64,000 nucleotides of DNA from assembly GCF_000429525.1 (NCBI RefSeq), contig NZ_AUCA01000015.1, positions 1-64,000 on the forward strand, read 5' to 3'. The stretch's first letter is position 1; each line of letters starts with the position of its first letter. Below are positions 1-8,187 of this stretch, piece by piece. The translations under genes were made by a program, and so were the position numbers. Source of the DNA: Alicyclobacillus contaminans DSM 17975 (GTDB taxonomy: Bacteria > Bacillota > Bacilli > Alicyclobacillales > Alicyclobacillaceae). The notes under the pieces are model-generated. The model worked only from the letters and a program-made list of their open reading frames with translations, was not told where the DNA came from and ran no database searches.

Positions 1-30
1 GCAGGAGTGAGCAGACACCCACGAACCGGG

Positions 31-147
31 TCTGGTGGCGATAGCGGAGGGGAAACACGCGTACCCATCCCGAACACGACCGTTAAGACCTCCAGCGCCG
101 AGGATACTTGGGGCGGGAGCCCCTGGGAACGTAGGACGCTGCCAGGC
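31..147 (+). rRNA. rrf: 5S ribosomal RNA
   Basis: The stretch matches bacterial 5S rRNA: it opens with TCTGGTGGCGATAGCGG, has the conserved CCCGAACACG and TTAAG loop segments and CAGCGCC, and closes with GTAGGACGCTGCCAGG. The 5' TCTGGTGGC can pair with the 3' GCTGCCAGG to form helix I. A strong terminator follows within 12 nt, so this is the end of an rRNA operon whose 16S and 23S genes lie left of the window. The first 30 nt are the 23S-5S spacer. Confidence 0.95.
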
Positions 148-158
148 GAAGGAACATG

Positions 159-190
159 AGCCCAACAGGTCATCTCCTGTTGGGCTTTTT
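159..190 (+). terminator. rRNA operon terminator
   Basis: AGCCCAACAGG and CCTGTTGGGCT form an 11-bp perfect stem with a six-base loop, followed by TTTTT. It ends the rRNA operon. Confidence 0.93.
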
Positions 191-316
191 GTGTTCTGCC
201 CGGCATTGGAAGAACGGGTCCAACGACCCATAACTGACGTGCCAATCCGCCCGCATCCGCCGTGCCGCTACTCCGTGCAGAATGTCGTACCTGCCGAACA
301 CACATAGTGAAAAGGA

Positions 317-348
317 AGACTGGCGCCAGCGTATTGCTGCGCCAGTCT
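317..348 (-). terminator. Terminator of the MFS exporter gene
   Basis: AGACTGGCGC and GCGCCAGTCT form a 10-bp stem. On the minus strand the hairpin is followed by TTCCTTTTC. It lies just past the stop of the leftward exporter gene. The remaining bases between the rRNA terminator and that gene show nothing else. Confidence 0.75.
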
Positions 349-394
349 CTATACGTGGCCACACAGGTTCCCGTGGCGTCATTTTCGTGCGGCT

Positions 395-2020
395 TCAGTG
401 CTTCAAATCCTGTCGGCGCACGAGAATCATGACCGCGACGAAGCCAACACAGAGGGTGATGGCAGCTGCCCACAGGATGTCCGCCGTGGCGGTCGCAAAA
501 GACGTTTGGGCCAACGCAGATAGTTTGGGAAATAGCGGGTTGTGGATGTACGGATTCGGTTCTCCTCGGAGGCCCGTACTGCCGGCATTGGTACCGGCGG
601 ATTGAATACCCTGGACGATGCTTGCCTTCGCCGAGTCCGACAGGCCCGGCGTTGGCAGCGCTGCGACGCCGTTCTGCACCAAGGTGTCATAACGCTTAGA
701 TAAAAGTGCACTGAGAAACGCGATGCCGAACGCCGATCCGACCTGACGGCAGACGTTGTTTGCCCCCGAGGCCATACCCGCCCGATAAGGCTCCACAGTA
801 CCGACCGCGACGGCAGAGATTGGCGGGTTCACGACACCATTGCCGATGCCAGCAACAATGAATGCGGGGAGCAGCCAGACCCACTCTGACGGAGTCGATA
901 CACCGCCGATACGCGTCATGAGGAGGACGCCCAGTGTGAGCAAGCCCATGCCGGTCGTACCCACTTCGGTCCAATTTTGTCCGTTAGCCGTCCCGCCAGC
1001 GGTGCACCGACAAAAACCAACCCACTCATCGGTAGGAAACGAAGCCCTGTCTCCAGCGTGCTAAAACTGAGACGGTTTTGGAAGAACATCGTAAGGAAGA
1101 AAAACAGTGCATAAAACCCAGCCGACAGGGTGAAACCGGCAATCGCTGCACCCGTAAAGCTCGGATTCTTGAATAGACGAGGATCCAGCATTGGATGTTT
1201 GAGCAAAAGCTCGCCCACGACAAACGCGATCAATGAAACCAGCGCGATACCGAAGAGTGTAAGGATGTAAGGTGACGTCCATCCTTTGTCCGGATGGTTG
1301 ACCAGGATGAATGCAAGCACCAGACAGAACAAGAACATTGTTACGGTGACAAGACCATACAAGTCGATGCTCCTCGGCGCGCGTTCGTCACGCGACTCCG
1401 AAATCGCCCAGAGCGACAATGCAATACCCACGACGCCGATGGGCACGTTAATCCAAAAGATGGACTGCCAGTTCACCTTTTCCACCAAAACGCCGCCAAT
1501 GAGCGGACCAATGGCGGTTGCAAGGCCACTCACGCCCCCCCCAGATGCCAATGGCCGTACCACGTTCACGACCGTGGAACGTCGCCGAGATGATGGCGAG
1601 CGAAAGTGGCGCCATCGCCGAACCGCCGAGCCCCTGTACAGCACGAGCGGCAATCAGCACTGCCGAGTGGGACAGGCCGAACAGGTGAATGTCTCCAGAC
1701 AGAGCGCAAAGGACGGATCCAAGCGAGAACACGCTCAGGCCGCATATGAACACCCGTTTGCGTCCGAAGATGTCACCGAGGCGTCCACAGGTGACCAGCG
1801 CCACTGCGAAGACCAGCGTGTAGGCGTTGACCACCCATTCCAGATCGTCAAACGGTGCAGTGAGATCGCGCTGGATGGTCGGAAGTGCAACATTGACAAT
1901 CGTCACGTCTAGAAGGGCCATGAAAAGACCGAAGCATACGGCGGCCAGCGCCCACCATTGATGTCCTGCCTGATGGTGTCCCGGCTGAACCCATAAATCA
2001 TTACCGGATGCGTGTGACAT
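395..2020 (-). pseudogene. DHA2-family MFS drug exporter, broken by two frameshifts
   Basis: Three overlapping reading frames together make one 14-TM EmrB/QacA-type proton-driven multidrug exporter of about 540 residues, the normal family length. The N-terminal part has MALLDVTIVNVALPTIQ and the motif-A loop GRLGDIFGRKRVF. Frame is lost at a run of eight G on the coding strand (1535-1542); seven would restore IWGGVSGLATAIGPL. It is lost again near 960-962, where one more G would restore KWGTTGMGLL. The two shifts are +1 and -1 and both sit in G runs, which suggests sequencing error or recent mutation. The start has AAGGAGGAG about 10 nt upstream. It lies directly downstream of padR on the same strand, the usual arrangement for a PadR-controlled exporter. 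Confidence 0.85.
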
Positions 2021-2130
2021 TGATATGTACTCCTCCTTGTGTGTAGTTTACAGGGGACGATGAGAGCCGCCCGATTGTCCGAGCCGTGGAGTTTGAGAAT
2101 TCCCGATACGACGAAATCCTAGTCTTTAGC

Positions 2131-2673
2131 TCACGCGCCGCTCGACTCGATATGCACCATCTCGTCTTCTACCCATGCGAGATCCGCGCGAACGATGTGG
2201 ATCCGATGTGCAATAGCCCGTAAGATGTGTGGTCGTTCTCGTTCGCTGATGTCTGGGTGTGATTCAATGAACTGTTGGCGACGCCTAGCCCAATCCAACT
2301 CCTGCTCCAGACATCCGCGATAGTTACGGAGCACCTTGAGCTGAACGTCGGTCGCGACGTAGCCGAATTTCGATAACTTGATGCGGAAGACAATTTCGGC
2401 GTCGGGCCCAGGCTCAATCGGTTGATTCATCAACTCAATGAAGCGTTGTCGGCCTCTGTCCGTGATGGCGTATACCTTACGTGGCCGACCTGTCTGTGCG
2501 CGGTGTTCCTCCGTGCGCTCGCGAATGAATCCTTCCGACGCGAGCTTGCGCAGCGCCGGATAAAGGACACCGAAGCTAACTTGGCGTCCGAGTTGGTTGG
2601 AAAATATAGTTTGCAGGAGGTAGCCGTGCAATGGCTTATCCCAGAGTTCTCCGAGAACGAACAGTTCGTACAC
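2131..2673 (-). CDS. PadR-family transcriptional regulator
   Basis: 180-residue predicted repressor. The N-terminal PadR winged helix covers about residues 1-75 (LWDKPLHGYLLQ, VLYPALRKLASEGFI, GRPRKVYAITDRG); a helical C-terminal dimerisation domain follows (LEQELDWARRRQQFIE), as in the Vir_act_alpha_C type. The frame is open to a TTG at 2688, but GGAGGTGA sits 5 nt before the GTG at 2673, so I chose that. It is upstream of and codirectional with the broken exporter and probably represses that operon and itself. The repeat array at 2715-2774 just upstream is the likely operator. The ligand is unknown. Confidence 0.88.
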   Translation of the reverse strand: MYELFVLGELWDKPLHGYLLQTIFSNQLGRQVSFGVLYPALRKLASEGFIRERTEEHRAQTGRPRKVYAITDRGRQRFIELMNQPIEPGPDAEIVFRIKLSKFGYVATDVQLKVLRNYRGCLEQELDWARRRQQFIESHPDISERERPHILRAIAHRIHIVRADLAWVEDEMVHIESSGA

Positions 2674-2714
2674 ATCCTTCACCTCCAACCGTCACCAAAT
2701 CCGATGTATTCTCT

Positions 2715-2774
2715 GATATATCTCCCTGATATATCTCCCTGATATAACGAAATGATATATCGATACGATATAAC
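2715..2774. promoter_or_regulatory. Five tandem GATATAWC boxes at exact 13-bp spacing (candidate PadR operator)
   Basis: GATATATC or GATATAAC occurs at 2715, 2728, 2741, 2754 and 2767, each exactly 13 bp after the previous one. GATATATC is itself palindromic. The array lies 42 bp upstream of the padR start and would cover its promoter. PadR proteins commonly bind AT-rich palindromes at their own promoter; the assignment to this PadR is inference from position. Confidence 0.7.
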
Positions 2775-2968
2775 TTCGCAAGAAGGTCGACGGTGGGGCA
2801 TTTGTTCACTATCAGAACACTCCCCCTCCAAACGGACTATCTCCGCATTGGTCCATTTGGGTCTGACCCCGTGCAACCGCTTCAGTTACACTGATCACAG
2901 GAACGATGTTGCGCAAACCGTTCGCGCGCACGAAAGAAAATGTCATTGACTTCGGGAGATGAATTCCC

Positions 2969-3457
2969 ATGAAACGCATCCTATATGCGACCGATGGAAG
3001 TATTTCATCACTGAAAGCCGTCAACATGGTCAACCATTTGCTGTGCGCTTGGCCAGATGCGGAACTGCACGTAGTCTATGTATCCGACCCAGGAATGGCG
3101 AGGATGGACGAGATCACCGATACGGAACGGGAGTATGAGGAGCGCAGAGCGCGCGAAATTGAAAAAATGGCCCGTGACGAATGGTTTCGCACCTCGGATC
3201 ACAAAGAACGTATGTACTTTAAACATCTGTATGGCCCCATCGCGCTCACCATTGGGTTGTACGCCGAGGAACACATCATGGATCTCATTGTTTTGGGAAG
3301 TCGAGCACAGGGGCAGCCAGATCCCTTGTTGACCGGCAGCGTGAGCCACGGCGTGTTGTATTGCACACATGTTCCGGTCTTGGTGGTGAAGGACTGGAAC
3401 CCTGCTGAGGGACAGACGCACGATGCGGTGTCTGCCACCCTGAGTCAGGGTGGCTGA
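2969..3457 (+). CDS. Universal stress protein (UspA family)
   Basis: 162-residue soluble UspA-fold protein. It begins MKRILYATDGSISSLKAV, the usual first strand and ATP-loop aspartate (TDGS). The C-terminal part has LIVLGSRAQGQPDPLLTGSVSHGVLYCTHVPVLVV, a variant of the nucleotide-binding motif GSxG(9)GSVS. GGGAGATGA lies about 8 nt before ATG. The central segment after MARMDEITD is longer and more charged than usual. A second usp gene follows 62 nt later, so the two are probably one transcript ending at 3959-3985. ATP binding is inferred from the motif; physiological role unknown. Confidence 0.9.
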   Translation: MKRILYATDGSISSLKAVNMVNHLLCAWPDAELHVVYVSDPGMARMDEITDTEREYEERRAREIEKMARDEWFRTSDHKERMYFKHLYGPIALTIGLYAEEHIMDLIVLGSRAQGQPDPLLTGSVSHGVLYCTHVPVLVVKDWNPAEGQTHDAVSATLSQGG

Positions 3458-3519
3458 GGGCAATCGGGACACTCAACAAATCGGTGGATAGGATGAATAT
3501 GGGGAAAGGATGGAGAAAA

Positions 3520-3942
3520 ATGGACAAGATTCTGTTCGCAACGGATGGATCGGACTCTGCAGCCAAGGCGGGTGAAATGACAAAATCCCTGTTGCGCGCA
3601 TATCCGCAGGCACAACTGATTGTACTGCATGTCATCAAACCACTGCCGCTCGGCGACGGCATGGTTGTCATTCCGGATACCGTGACCACTTATTACGAAA
3701 AGGTCGGAAATGAGATCAAGGAAAACGTGGAGCGGGATTTTGCCGAGTTTGCGCAGCGCATGACCTTCGAACAACGCCTGGGGCAACCGGTGCTGGTCAT
3801 TTGCGACATGGCGAAGGAGGCGCAGGTGGACCTGATTGTTGTCGGATCTCACGGTCGCGGCGCCGTGGACAGACTGCTCATTGGCAGTGTCAGCAACGCC
3901 GTGCTGCATCGAGCACACGTGCCGGTGCTGGTTGTGAAATAA
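3520..3942 (+). CDS. Universal stress protein (UspA family)
   Basis: 140-residue UspA-type protein of canonical length. MDKILFATDGSDSAAKAG carries the first strand and aspartate; LIVVGSHGRGAVDRLLIGSVSNAVLHRAHVPVLVVK is a textbook ATP-binding G-2x-G-9x-GS tail. The frame extends to 3484, but GGGGAAAGGA sits 9 nt before the ATG at 3520 and the family starts there. It pairs with the divergent usp upstream; such pairs often respond to stress or energy limitation. Confidence 0.92.
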   Translation: MDKILFATDGSDSAAKAGEMTKSLLRAYPQAQLIVLHVIKPLPLGDGMVVIPDTVTTYYEKVGNEIKENVERDFAEFAQRMTFEQRLGQPVLVICDMAKEAQVDLIVVGSHGRGAVDRLLIGSVSNAVLHRAHVPVLVVK

Positions 3943-3958
3943 ATGGAGAGCGCCATCA

Positions 3959-3985
3959 GGGGCGCCGGAAGCGGCGCCCCATTTT
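3959..3985 (+). terminator. Terminator of the usp pair
   Basis: GGGGCGCC and GGCGCCCC form an 8-bp stem with a six-base loop, followed by ATTTTAT, 16 nt after the second usp stop. Confidence 0.85.
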
Positions 3986-4027
3986 ATCAATGAATGCATG
4001 GCATCACGCGAGTTTGGGTACCAGGGG

Positions 4028-4118
4028 TTGCACAAAAGAGCGAACATGCTATAATGGTCAATGTAAGTCAAAGTCAAAAATCTTCATCACCAAAAGGTCA
4101 AAGTTCATCAAAGTCAAT
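4028..4118 (+). promoter_or_regulatory. clpE promoter with CtsR-type operator repeats
   Basis: TTGCAC (4028-4033), 16 bp, TATAAT (4050-4055) makes a sigma-A promoter. Directly after the -10, GGTCAAT-GTA-AGTCAAA (4056-4072) matches the CtsR heptad pair RGTCAAA-N3-RGTCAAA with one mismatch. More GTCAA copies follow at 4073, 4097 and 4113. CtsR controls clpE in Bacillus subtilis. The resulting leader is about 200 nt, the rest of which shows no structure I recognise. Confidence 0.82.
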
Positions 4119-4267
4119 TCGTATAGCGAGAAGTTGAGGCGAAAGAAATTGTAGAAAGACATCGGAACCGCAGGCGTGGACAATGTTTGCGTGTCGGTCT
4201 GTGGAACGAGAACGAGAATGAGAAGGCGAAAGACATTGACAAACTTTTGATTGAGGAGGAATGAGTC

Positions 4268-6412
4268 ATGAAATGCGATGTTTGCAAGGTTAACGCTGCT
4301 ACCATCGGCATGCAGGTCCGCGTGAACCAACACGTGCAACGGATGCATCTGTGCGCCGATTGCTACGAACAAATGCGTGCCACATCACCGATTTCCGCAG
4401 GGGCGTTCGGCGGCTTTCCGTTGGAGGAGTGGTTGCAGGGATTTGTCATGGGTATCCCCCAGGAACGGCAACCGTTGACGATGCATCCTGCAGCTCGGAA
4501 TCGGGGCGTTGGCGGCGGTGGTGGATTCTTGGACCAGTTTGGTCGGAATGTGACGGACCTGGCCAAGCAGGGGAAGATCGATCCGGTGATTGGACGCGAC
4601 CGGGAAATTGCCCGGGTGATTGAAATTCTGAATCGTCGAAATAAGAACAACCCCGTGCTGATTGGGGAGCCGGGCGTTGGCAAGACAGCCATTGCAGAGG
4701 GATTGGCGCTGAACATCGTGGAAGGGCGAGTTCCCACCAAACTGCGCGGCAAGCAGGTTTATGTGCTGGATGTGGGCTCGCTGGTTGCGGATACGGGAAT
4801 TCGAGGCCAGTTCGAGGAACGGATGAAGCAGTTGATTGAATCGCTGCAAGCACGTCAGGATGTCATCCTGTTCATCGATGAAATTCACCTGTTGGTCGGC
4901 GCCGGATCGGCCCAGGGATCGATGGATGCCGGAAACCTGTTGAAGCCTGCTTTGGCGCGAGGCGACATTCAGGTGATTGGTGCCACGACCCTGAAAGAAT
5001 ACCGTCAGATTGAGAAGGATGCGGCGCTGGAACGTCGCTTCCAGCCCGTGATGGTGAACGAGCCCTCTGAAGAGGCGGCTGTAAAGATTCTGAAGGGAAT
5101 TCGGGACAAGTACGAGGCATACCACCATGTCTCTTATCCAGACGACGTGCTCAAGGCCTGTGTGCGGTTGTCCCAGCGTTACATTCAGGATCGCTATTTG
5201 CCGGATAAGGCCATCGATCTGTTGGATGAAGCGGGATCGAAGGTGAATCTGCGAACCAACGCGGGGGGAGCAGATGAACTGCGCACCCGTCTGGAGCAGG
5301 TGTTGAAAGCAAAGGACGATGCGACTCGGCGCGAGGCATACGAGGAAGCCGCAAAATTGCGCGACGAGGAACAGCGGCTCCGGGCACAGTTGCAGCAGGT
5401 GCAGACGGAGGGGGTGCGGCCGGTGGTGACCGTGGCGGACATCGAGGCCATCATCGAAGAGAAGACCGGCATCCCGGTACAGGCACTGCAGGCCGATGAA
5501 CAGGCGAAATTGAAAGATCTTGAATCTCGCTTGAATCGCCAAGTGATTGGTCAGCCGGAGGCGGTAAAACAGGTGACGCGGGCTATTCGACGCAGTCGCG
5601 CCGGGTTGAAGGCAAGCACACGGCCCATCGGGTCGTTCCTGTTCGTGGGACCGACCGGCGTGGGTAAAACGGAGTTGGCAAAATGCCTGGCGGAGGCGTT
5701 GTTTGGTACCAAGGATGCGTTGATTCGCCTCGACATGAGTGAGTACATGGAGAAACACAGTGTTTCCAAACTGATTGGTTCTCCGCCGGGATATGTAGGC
5801 TTTGAGGAAGCGGGCCAACTGACGGAACGCGTGCGTCGCAATCCGTACAGCTTGATCCTGGTGGACGAGATCGAGAAGGCGCACCCGGATGTCCAACACA
5901 TCTTTCTGCAGATTATGGATGATGGCCGTCTGACCGACAGTCAAGGGCGGACGGTGAGTTTTAAGGACACAGTCATCATCATGACCAGCAACGCAGGTGC
6001 CGCAGACCGGAAGGTGACCGTCGGGTTTGGAGTCGATGGAAAACAGGCACAGGCGGCTAAGCCGTTTGAGGCGCTGGGTGCGTACTTCAAACCCGAGTTC
6101 TTGAACCGGTTTGACGCGATTGTACCGTTCAACGAGTTGCAGGAAGGGGATTTGATGAAGATTGTCGACCTGTTGCTCGAAGACGTGCGCTCCGGTCTGA
6201 AGGAACGCGGAATTGCCCTGGAGGTCACGGACGCGGCCAAACGGAAGCTGGTTGCTTTGGGGTATCACCCTGCATTTGGCGCACGGCCACTGCGTCGCGC
6301 CGTGCAGAGCCATGTGGAAGATGCGATGGCGGATATCCTGCTCGAACACCCCGACATCCGCGCTTTGACCGTGGACGTGGTGAACGACGAAGTGGTTGTG
6401 CGCTCGAAGTGA
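4268..6412 (+). CDS. clpE: ATP-dependent Clp protease ATPase subunit ClpE
   Basis: 714-residue Hsp100 unfoldase that would feed substrates to ClpP or disaggregate proteins. The N-terminus has a four-cysteine zinc finger (Cys3, Cys6, Cys29, Cys32) and no Clp_N repeats, which distinguishes ClpE from ClpC. AAA-1 has Walker A GEPGVGKT (133-140) and Walker B VILFIDE (about 199-205). A UVR-like coiled segment lies near 350-385. AAA-2 has GPTGVGKT (about 461-468), and a C-terminal D2-small domain ends the protein. GAGGAGG lies 7 nt before ATG. The length fits B. subtilis ClpE (699). CtsR-like boxes at its promoter support heat and misfolding-stress control. It is monocistronic, with a terminator right after. 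Confidence 0.95.
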   Translation: MKCDVCKVNAATIGMQVRVNQHVQRMHLCADCYEQMRATSPISAGAFGGFPLEEWLQGFVMGIPQERQPLTMHPAARNRGVGGGGGFLDQFGRNVTDLAKQGKIDPVIGRDREIARVIEILNRRNKNNPVLIGEPGVGKTAIAEGLALNIVEGRVPTKLRGKQVYVLDVGSLVADTGIRGQFEERMKQLIESLQARQDVILFIDEIHLLVGAGSAQGSMDAGNLLKPALARGDIQVIGATTLKEYRQIEKDAALERRFQPVMVNEPSEEAAVKILKGIRDKYEAYHHVSYPDDVLKACVRLSQRYIQDRYLPDKAIDLLDEAGSKVNLRTNAGGADELRTRLEQVLKAKDDATRREAYEEAAKLRDEEQRLRAQLQQVQTEGVRPVVTVADIEAIIEEKTGIPVQALQADEQAKLKDLESRLNRQVIGQPEAVKQVTRAIRRSRAGLKASTRPIGSFLFVGPTGVGKTELAKCLAEALFGTKDALIRLDMSEYMEKHSVSKLIGSPPGYVGFEEAGQLTERVRRNPYSLILVDEIEKAHPDVQHIFLQIMDDGRLTDSQGRTVSFKDTVIIMTSNAGAADRKVTVGFGVDGKQAQAAKPFEALGAYFKPEFLNRFDAIVPFNELQEGDLMKIVDLLLEDVRSGLKERGIALEVTDAAKRKLVALGYHPAFGARPLRRAVQSHVEDAMADILLEHPDIRALTVDVVNDEVVVRSK

Positions 6413-6466
6413 TGCGACCAGTGGACGCGGCGTTCATAAATTCTTTCTCGTTTTCGGTAACCCAAG

Positions 6467-6500
6467 CGGGGATTGCTGATTCAAACAGCAATCCCCGTTT
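6467..6500 (+). terminator. clpE terminator
   Basis: CGGGGATTGCTG and CAGCAATCCCCG form a 12-bp perfect stem, followed by TTTTCTC. It lies between convergent genes and may also stop the leftward gene. Confidence 0.92.
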
Positions 6501-6503
6501 TCT

Positions 6504-7016
6504 CTATATCCAGTCGCTGGAATTGTCGCCGTTGTATCCGTCGTAATTGTCGTTTCGGTCATCGTAGCCGAAGTCGTCCGGACGGTAGTCGACGGTGTCG
6601 AACGGATTGCTTTCTGTCGGTGGGACGAAATCAGGGCCGGCATTCCCCGGATATCCTCCATAGTCCATCACCTGTCGCTGCAGCGCGTCAATTTCTTGTT
6701 GTTGGAGAATGTTCTGCTGCATCAGTTCGTCCAACATTCGTTGATCATCGAGACTGTTGAAGTAGTCGTACTGCGCAGCATCGATTCGTCCCTGCTCCAG
6801 CAGCCACGTCAACAGCGCCCCCGCGGCCATTCCACCCAAAAACGTGCCAGCGCCGCCAAACCGCGACTCAAACGAATCATACTCCGGTTGGTATGTCGGC
6901 GCGTCATAGTACCCCGGTCGTACGTCAGGACGAGGGTTGCTCCAACGGCGGCCTCGTTGGCCAATCAACACCACAAGCAGGATGACAATGACAACCAGCA
7001 GCACGTACGTCAACAT
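6504..7016 (-). CDS. Hypothetical membrane-anchored protein, Asp/Asn/Tyr-rich tail
   Basis: 170 residues, not recognised. One N-terminal TM helix (about 2-19, LTYVLLVVIVILLVVLIG) is followed by basic residues, a Pro/Tyr-rich linker, and a Gly-rich hydrophobic stretch (about 54-72, GTFLGGMAAGALLTWLL) that may be a second TM helix. Then comes a short coiled-coil-like part (MLDELMQQNILQQQEIDALQRQV) and an acidic tail rich in D, N, Y and P. The frame runs open to 7211, but GGAGGG lies 4 nt before the ATG at 7016 and the TM helix follows at once. It resembles small Bacilli membrane proteins of unknown role. The terminator lies right past its stop. Confidence 0.65.
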   Translation of the reverse strand: MLTYVLLVVIVILLVVLIGQRGRRWSNPRPDVRPGYYDAPTYQPEYDSFESRFGGAGTFLGGMAAGALLTWLLEQGRIDAAQYDYFNSLDDQRMLDELMQQNILQQQEIDALQRQVMDYGGYPGNAGPDFVPPTESNPFDTVDYRPDDFGYDDRNDNYDGYNGDNSSDWI

Positions 7017-7149
7017 CAGACCCTCCATTTCCATCCGCCGGGATGATGTCCATTCCACAGTTCGCGTTTCACACAAGGATATCCCCATCATAGCAGAGGC
7101 ATGCGCCCGATGGCAGGATGGATGAGCAGAATTCCTGTGACAACGACGA

Positions 7150-7231
7150 TTGAAAGCGTTATCAAAATGCAGTACGCTTGTTGTACGTAATTTTATATAC
7201 GAACGTGTCATTCAAATATGAACTGCAGTTC
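7150..7231 (+). promoter_or_regulatory. Candidate promoter and palindrome upstream of the hydroxyacyl-CoA dehydrogenase gene
   Basis: TTGAAA (7150-7155), 17 bp, TACGCT (7173-7178) is a plausible promoter. GAACTGCAGTTC at 7220-7231 is a perfect 12-bp palindrome downstream of it and could be an operator. The IclR-type gene two positions downstream is a possible regulator. Tentative. Confidence 0.4.
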
Positions 7232-7272
7232 GTAGTGGGCAATCCCGCACGAACACAGGGGGAGTGAGTGGA

Positions 7273-8136
7273 ATGCGGGTGAACAACATCGCGGTGATTG
7301 GCGCAGGCGTCATGGGACGGGGCATCGCGTACGCTGCGGCGGTGGGCGGCTTTCGAGTGGCCTTGCAGGATATCTCGCAGGCAGCTTTGCAAAGTGCGCT
7401 GGCAGACATTGAACAGAACCTGGCGCAGGCGGTGGCGCGTCAGAAGCTGACCGAGGCGGATGTCCGTGCTGCCATGGCCAGAATGGAGACCACCACATCG
7501 CTGGAACAAGCGGCTTCGAACGCGGATCTGGTCATTGAGGCGGTGCTCGAGAAGATGGAGTTGAAGGTGGCTGTGTTTCAGCAACTGGATGCCCACTGTC
7601 CGCCGCACACAGTGCTCGCCACCAACACTTCGACCATGAGTCCCACGGAAATCGGGGCCGCCACGAAGCGAGCCGACAAAACCATCGCCATGCACTTCTT
7701 CAATCCCGTACCTAAGATGAAGTTGGTGGAAATTGTACGGGGCCTCGACACATCGGACGAAACGTATGCCGTTGCGCGATCCGTGGCGGAACAAATGGGC
7801 AAGGAAACCGTGGAGGTGAACGAGTTTCCGGGGTTTGTCACCAGCCGCATCAGTTGTCTGGTGGGGAATGAGGCCATGCGCATGCTGCAGGAGGGGGTGG
7901 CCTCTGCGGCGGATATCGACAAAGCCATCAAGCTTGGGTTGAATTATCCCATGGGGCCATTGGAATTGGCCGATCTGGTAGGATTGGACACTCGACTGCG
8001 AAACATGCAATACTTACATGAAAAGCTCGGAGAGACCTACCGGCCGGCGCCGATTTTGGAGAAATACGTCAAGGCGGGGCGCTTGGGGCGCAAGGTGGGA
8101 CGCGGCTTTTACGATTACACAGCGCCGAAGGCGTGA
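7273..8136 (+). CDS. 3-hydroxyacyl-CoA (3-hydroxybutyryl-CoA) dehydrogenase
   Basis: 287-residue NAD-dependent enzyme oxidising (S)-3-hydroxyacyl-CoA to 3-oxoacyl-CoA, as in beta-oxidation or the butanoate pathway. Rossmann motif IGAGVMGRGIA lies at 9-19; the NTSTMSP loop and HFFNPVPKMKLVEIV carry the catalytic His-Glu region; the C-terminal dimer domain has GPLELADLVGLD and GRKVGRGFYDY. Length matches the short Hbd/MmgB class (about 285), not the fused FadB class. A GTG at 7264 is in frame, but AGGGGGAG is 8 nt before the ATG at 7273. An IclR regulator follows 51 nt later, probably cotranscribed. Confidence 0.92.
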   Translation: MRVNNIAVIGAGVMGRGIAYAAAVGGFRVALQDISQAALQSALADIEQNLAQAVARQKLTEADVRAAMARMETTTSLEQAASNADLVIEAVLEKMELKVAVFQQLDAHCPPHTVLATNTSTMSPTEIGAATKRADKTIAMHFFNPVPKMKLVEIVRGLDTSDETYAVARSVAEQMGKETVEVNEFPGFVTSRISCLVGNEAMRMLQEGVASAADIDKAIKLGLNYPMGPLELADLVGLDTRLRNMQYLHEKLGETYRPAPILEKYVKAGRLGRKVGRGFYDYTAPKA

Positions 8137-8187
8137 TTTCCGGCCGCGTACTTGATTTTGTGGTGTGCTGCGTGTGGAGGGGTATGG

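Noticed and set aside
4385-6349. 654-codon minus-strand frame opposite clpE
   Set aside because: Same reason: shadow of clpE codon usage, no ribosome site or domain.
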